Of a stretch of 5,278 bases of DNA, positions 4,810 through 5,278 are shown piece after piece. Position numbers and translations under genes: made by a program. Position 1 is the stretch's first letter, and the number at the start of each line of letters is the position of its first letter. The notes under the pieces were generated by a model. That model was not told the origin of the DNA and made no database searches. It saw only the letters and a program-made list of their open reading frames with translations. The stretch comes from Weeksellaceae bacterium (lineage in GTDB: Bacteria; Bacteroidota; Bacteroidia; Flavobacteriales; Weeksellaceae): positions 1 through 5,278 of the forward strand of contig JAQVDG010000181.1 of the NCBI GenBank assembly GCA_028698395.1, in the 5' to 3' direction.

Positions 4810-4843
4810 CTAGAGCTTTTCTTAGTTCTTTGTTTACAATGGT
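4787..4843 (-). pseudogene. C-terminal 18 codons of an upstream phage gene
   Basis: On the minus strand from the repeat boundary the DNA reads TIVNKELRKALEKLKANS and a TAA stop at 4789-4787, an amphipathic, lysine-rich helix. The frame remains open through the preceding CRISPR repeat only as an artefact. Position says it is the gene immediately before the virion morphogenesis gene in the phage. Helical tails of this kind occur at the ends of gpG-like proteins, so it could be the other end of a gene like the fragment at 3185-3283. That is a guess from 18 residues. Confidence 0.45.
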
Positions 4844-5278
4844 GTTGTGAATTGCTTTCAAATTTTGTATTTTTATCGAGGTTAATTCCAACAAATAAGT
4901 TCAACTGATTTCTGATGGCTCTGTTGTGAATTGCTTTCAAATTTTGTATTTTTATCGAGGTTAATTCCAACAGTTCGATTTAAGGGAACTATTATGTGAA
5001 CGTTGTGAATTGCTTTCAAATTTTGTATTTTTATCGAGGTTAATTCCAACCAAATTCATTTTCAGTACACATTCAATTAAGTTGTGAATTGCTTTCAAAT
5101 TTTGTATTTTTATCGAGGTTAATTCCAACTTTTCGCTAAAGTTTTGTAAACGCCTGCTTGTTGTGAATTGCTTTCAAATTTTGTATTTTTATCGAGGTTA
5201 ATTCCAACTTTGTGTTTCATTGCTAAAAGATTGTAGTAGTTGTGAATTGCTTTGAAATTTTGTATTTTTATCGAGGTT
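4844..5278 (+). repeat. CRISPR repeat block B, part 2: six 49-bp repeats (last one cut), five spacers
   Basis: Repeats start at 4844, 4923, 5002, 5081, 5160 and 5239, with exactly 30-bp spacers that are all different. The first five repeats are identical to those before the phage segment. The last, of which 40 bases are visible, has G instead of C at repeat position 16 (base 5254). The array continues beyond the window. Confidence 0.95.

Larger units (their letters stand above)
4286..4843 (-). mobile_element. 558-bp phage DNA segment occupying a spacer position
   Basis: Perfect family-B repeats end at 4285 and begin at 4844, so the segment sits where a 30-bp spacer should be. On the minus strand it reads the last 18 codons of one gene (stop at 4787-4789), a 115-base intergenic region, and the first 128-129 codons of a phage virion morphogenesis gene. 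GC content is about 47% over 4321-4500, against about 30-35% in samples of the host genes rplS and transaldolase, which supports foreign origin. No target-site duplication, transposase or inverted termini are seen, so this is not an insertion sequence. A misassembly across repeats is the main alternative. Confidence 0.8.
3284..5278 (+). CRISPR. Two-repeat-family CRISPR array, type II-C-like, interrupted by phage DNA and open at the right edge
   Basis: Nineteen repeats are present: six of 50 bp (family A), then thirteen of 49 bp (family B, the last cut by the window edge). Spacers are 30 bp, except one of 29 (3892-3920) and one 558-bp interval (4286-4843). Repeats begin GTTGTGAATTG, share the core TTTGTATTTTTATCG and end ATTCCAAC, with imperfectly complementary ends. 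Repeats near 46-50 bp with a GTTGTGA(A/T)TTG start and 30-bp spacers are typical of Cas9-bearing type II-C loci of Bacteroidota. In crRNAs of that type the GUUGUG end follows the spacer, so plus-strand transcription is likely. No cas1, cas2, cas9 or convincing tracrRNA is in the window, and no recognisable leader is seen on the left. Confidence 0.95.

Noticed and set aside
4286..4843. The interruption as an insertion sequence.
   Set aside because: There is no transposase, no inverted ends and no target duplication other than the repeats, and the content is phage structural genes.
4773..4970. Minus-strand 65-codon open frame starting inside a repeat.
   Set aside because: It is translated repeat and spacer plus the wrong frame of the phage segment; the neighbouring frame gives a sensible protein end with a stop at 4787-4789.
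3284..5278. Type VI-B or type I/III assignment of the array.
   Set aside because: Repeats of 49-50 bp are too long for the usual 36-37 bp of those types; length, start sequence and 30-bp spacers fit type II-C of Bacteroidota.

Overview
The window looks like a member of the Bacteroidota, most likely a flavobacterium. The DNA is AT-rich. Gene starts lack Shine-Dalgarno sequences. Three upstream regions carry the Bacteroidota promoter pattern TTG/TTTG - N17-20 - TAnnTTTG. The protein families (L19, a TalC-type transaldolase, DUF6787-like and DUF2007-like proteins) are typical of that group. The species cannot be named from this sequence.

Region 1 (1-2270) is ordinary chromosome, read entirely on the minus strand. 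A transaldolase/FSA gene with its own promoter heads a tightly packed run: transaldolase, then a DUF6787-like membrane protein (8-nt overlap), an exported unknown protein (4-nt overlap) and a DUF2007-like protein (1-nt gap). Next comes rplS, with its own promoter, a foldable 5' leader and a strong terminator. Last is the first 23 codons of rsmA (ksgA), which run off the left edge.

Region 2 (about 2208-3283) is accessory DNA. It holds a gene-poor stretch and a small two-helix membrane protein. It then holds what looks like broken Mu-like prophage DNA: the frameshifted C-terminus of a probable ADP-ribosyltransferase/MuF-type protein, a 76-residue minus-strand gene with its own promoter placed like a phage moron, and the first 33 codons of a gpG-like virion morphogenesis gene.

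Region 3 (3284-5278, running off the right edge) is a large CRISPR array with 49/50-bp repeats and 30-bp spacers, a layout typical of type II-C (Cas9) arrays of Bacteroidota. No cas gene or convincing tracrRNA lies in the window. Three features are unusual. (i) The array contains two repeat families, six 50-bp copies followed by thirteen 49-bp copies, which share their 5' end, central core and 3' end. (ii) One 'spacer' is 558 bp long (4286-4843) and carries a fragment of a second phage virion morphogenesis gene, bounded to the base by perfect repeats. (iii) The left end of the array joins, also exactly at a repeat boundary, to the truncated gpG-like gene instead of a recognisable leader. One 30-nt spacer occurs twice. 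Each repeat also carries a promoter-like motif pair that could start crRNA transcription inside the repeat.

The array and the phage fragments are physically interwoven. Recombination between spacers and the phage DNA they match, or capture of oversized DNA by the adaptation machinery, would each explain the exact junctions. A misassembly across the repeats must be excluded first.
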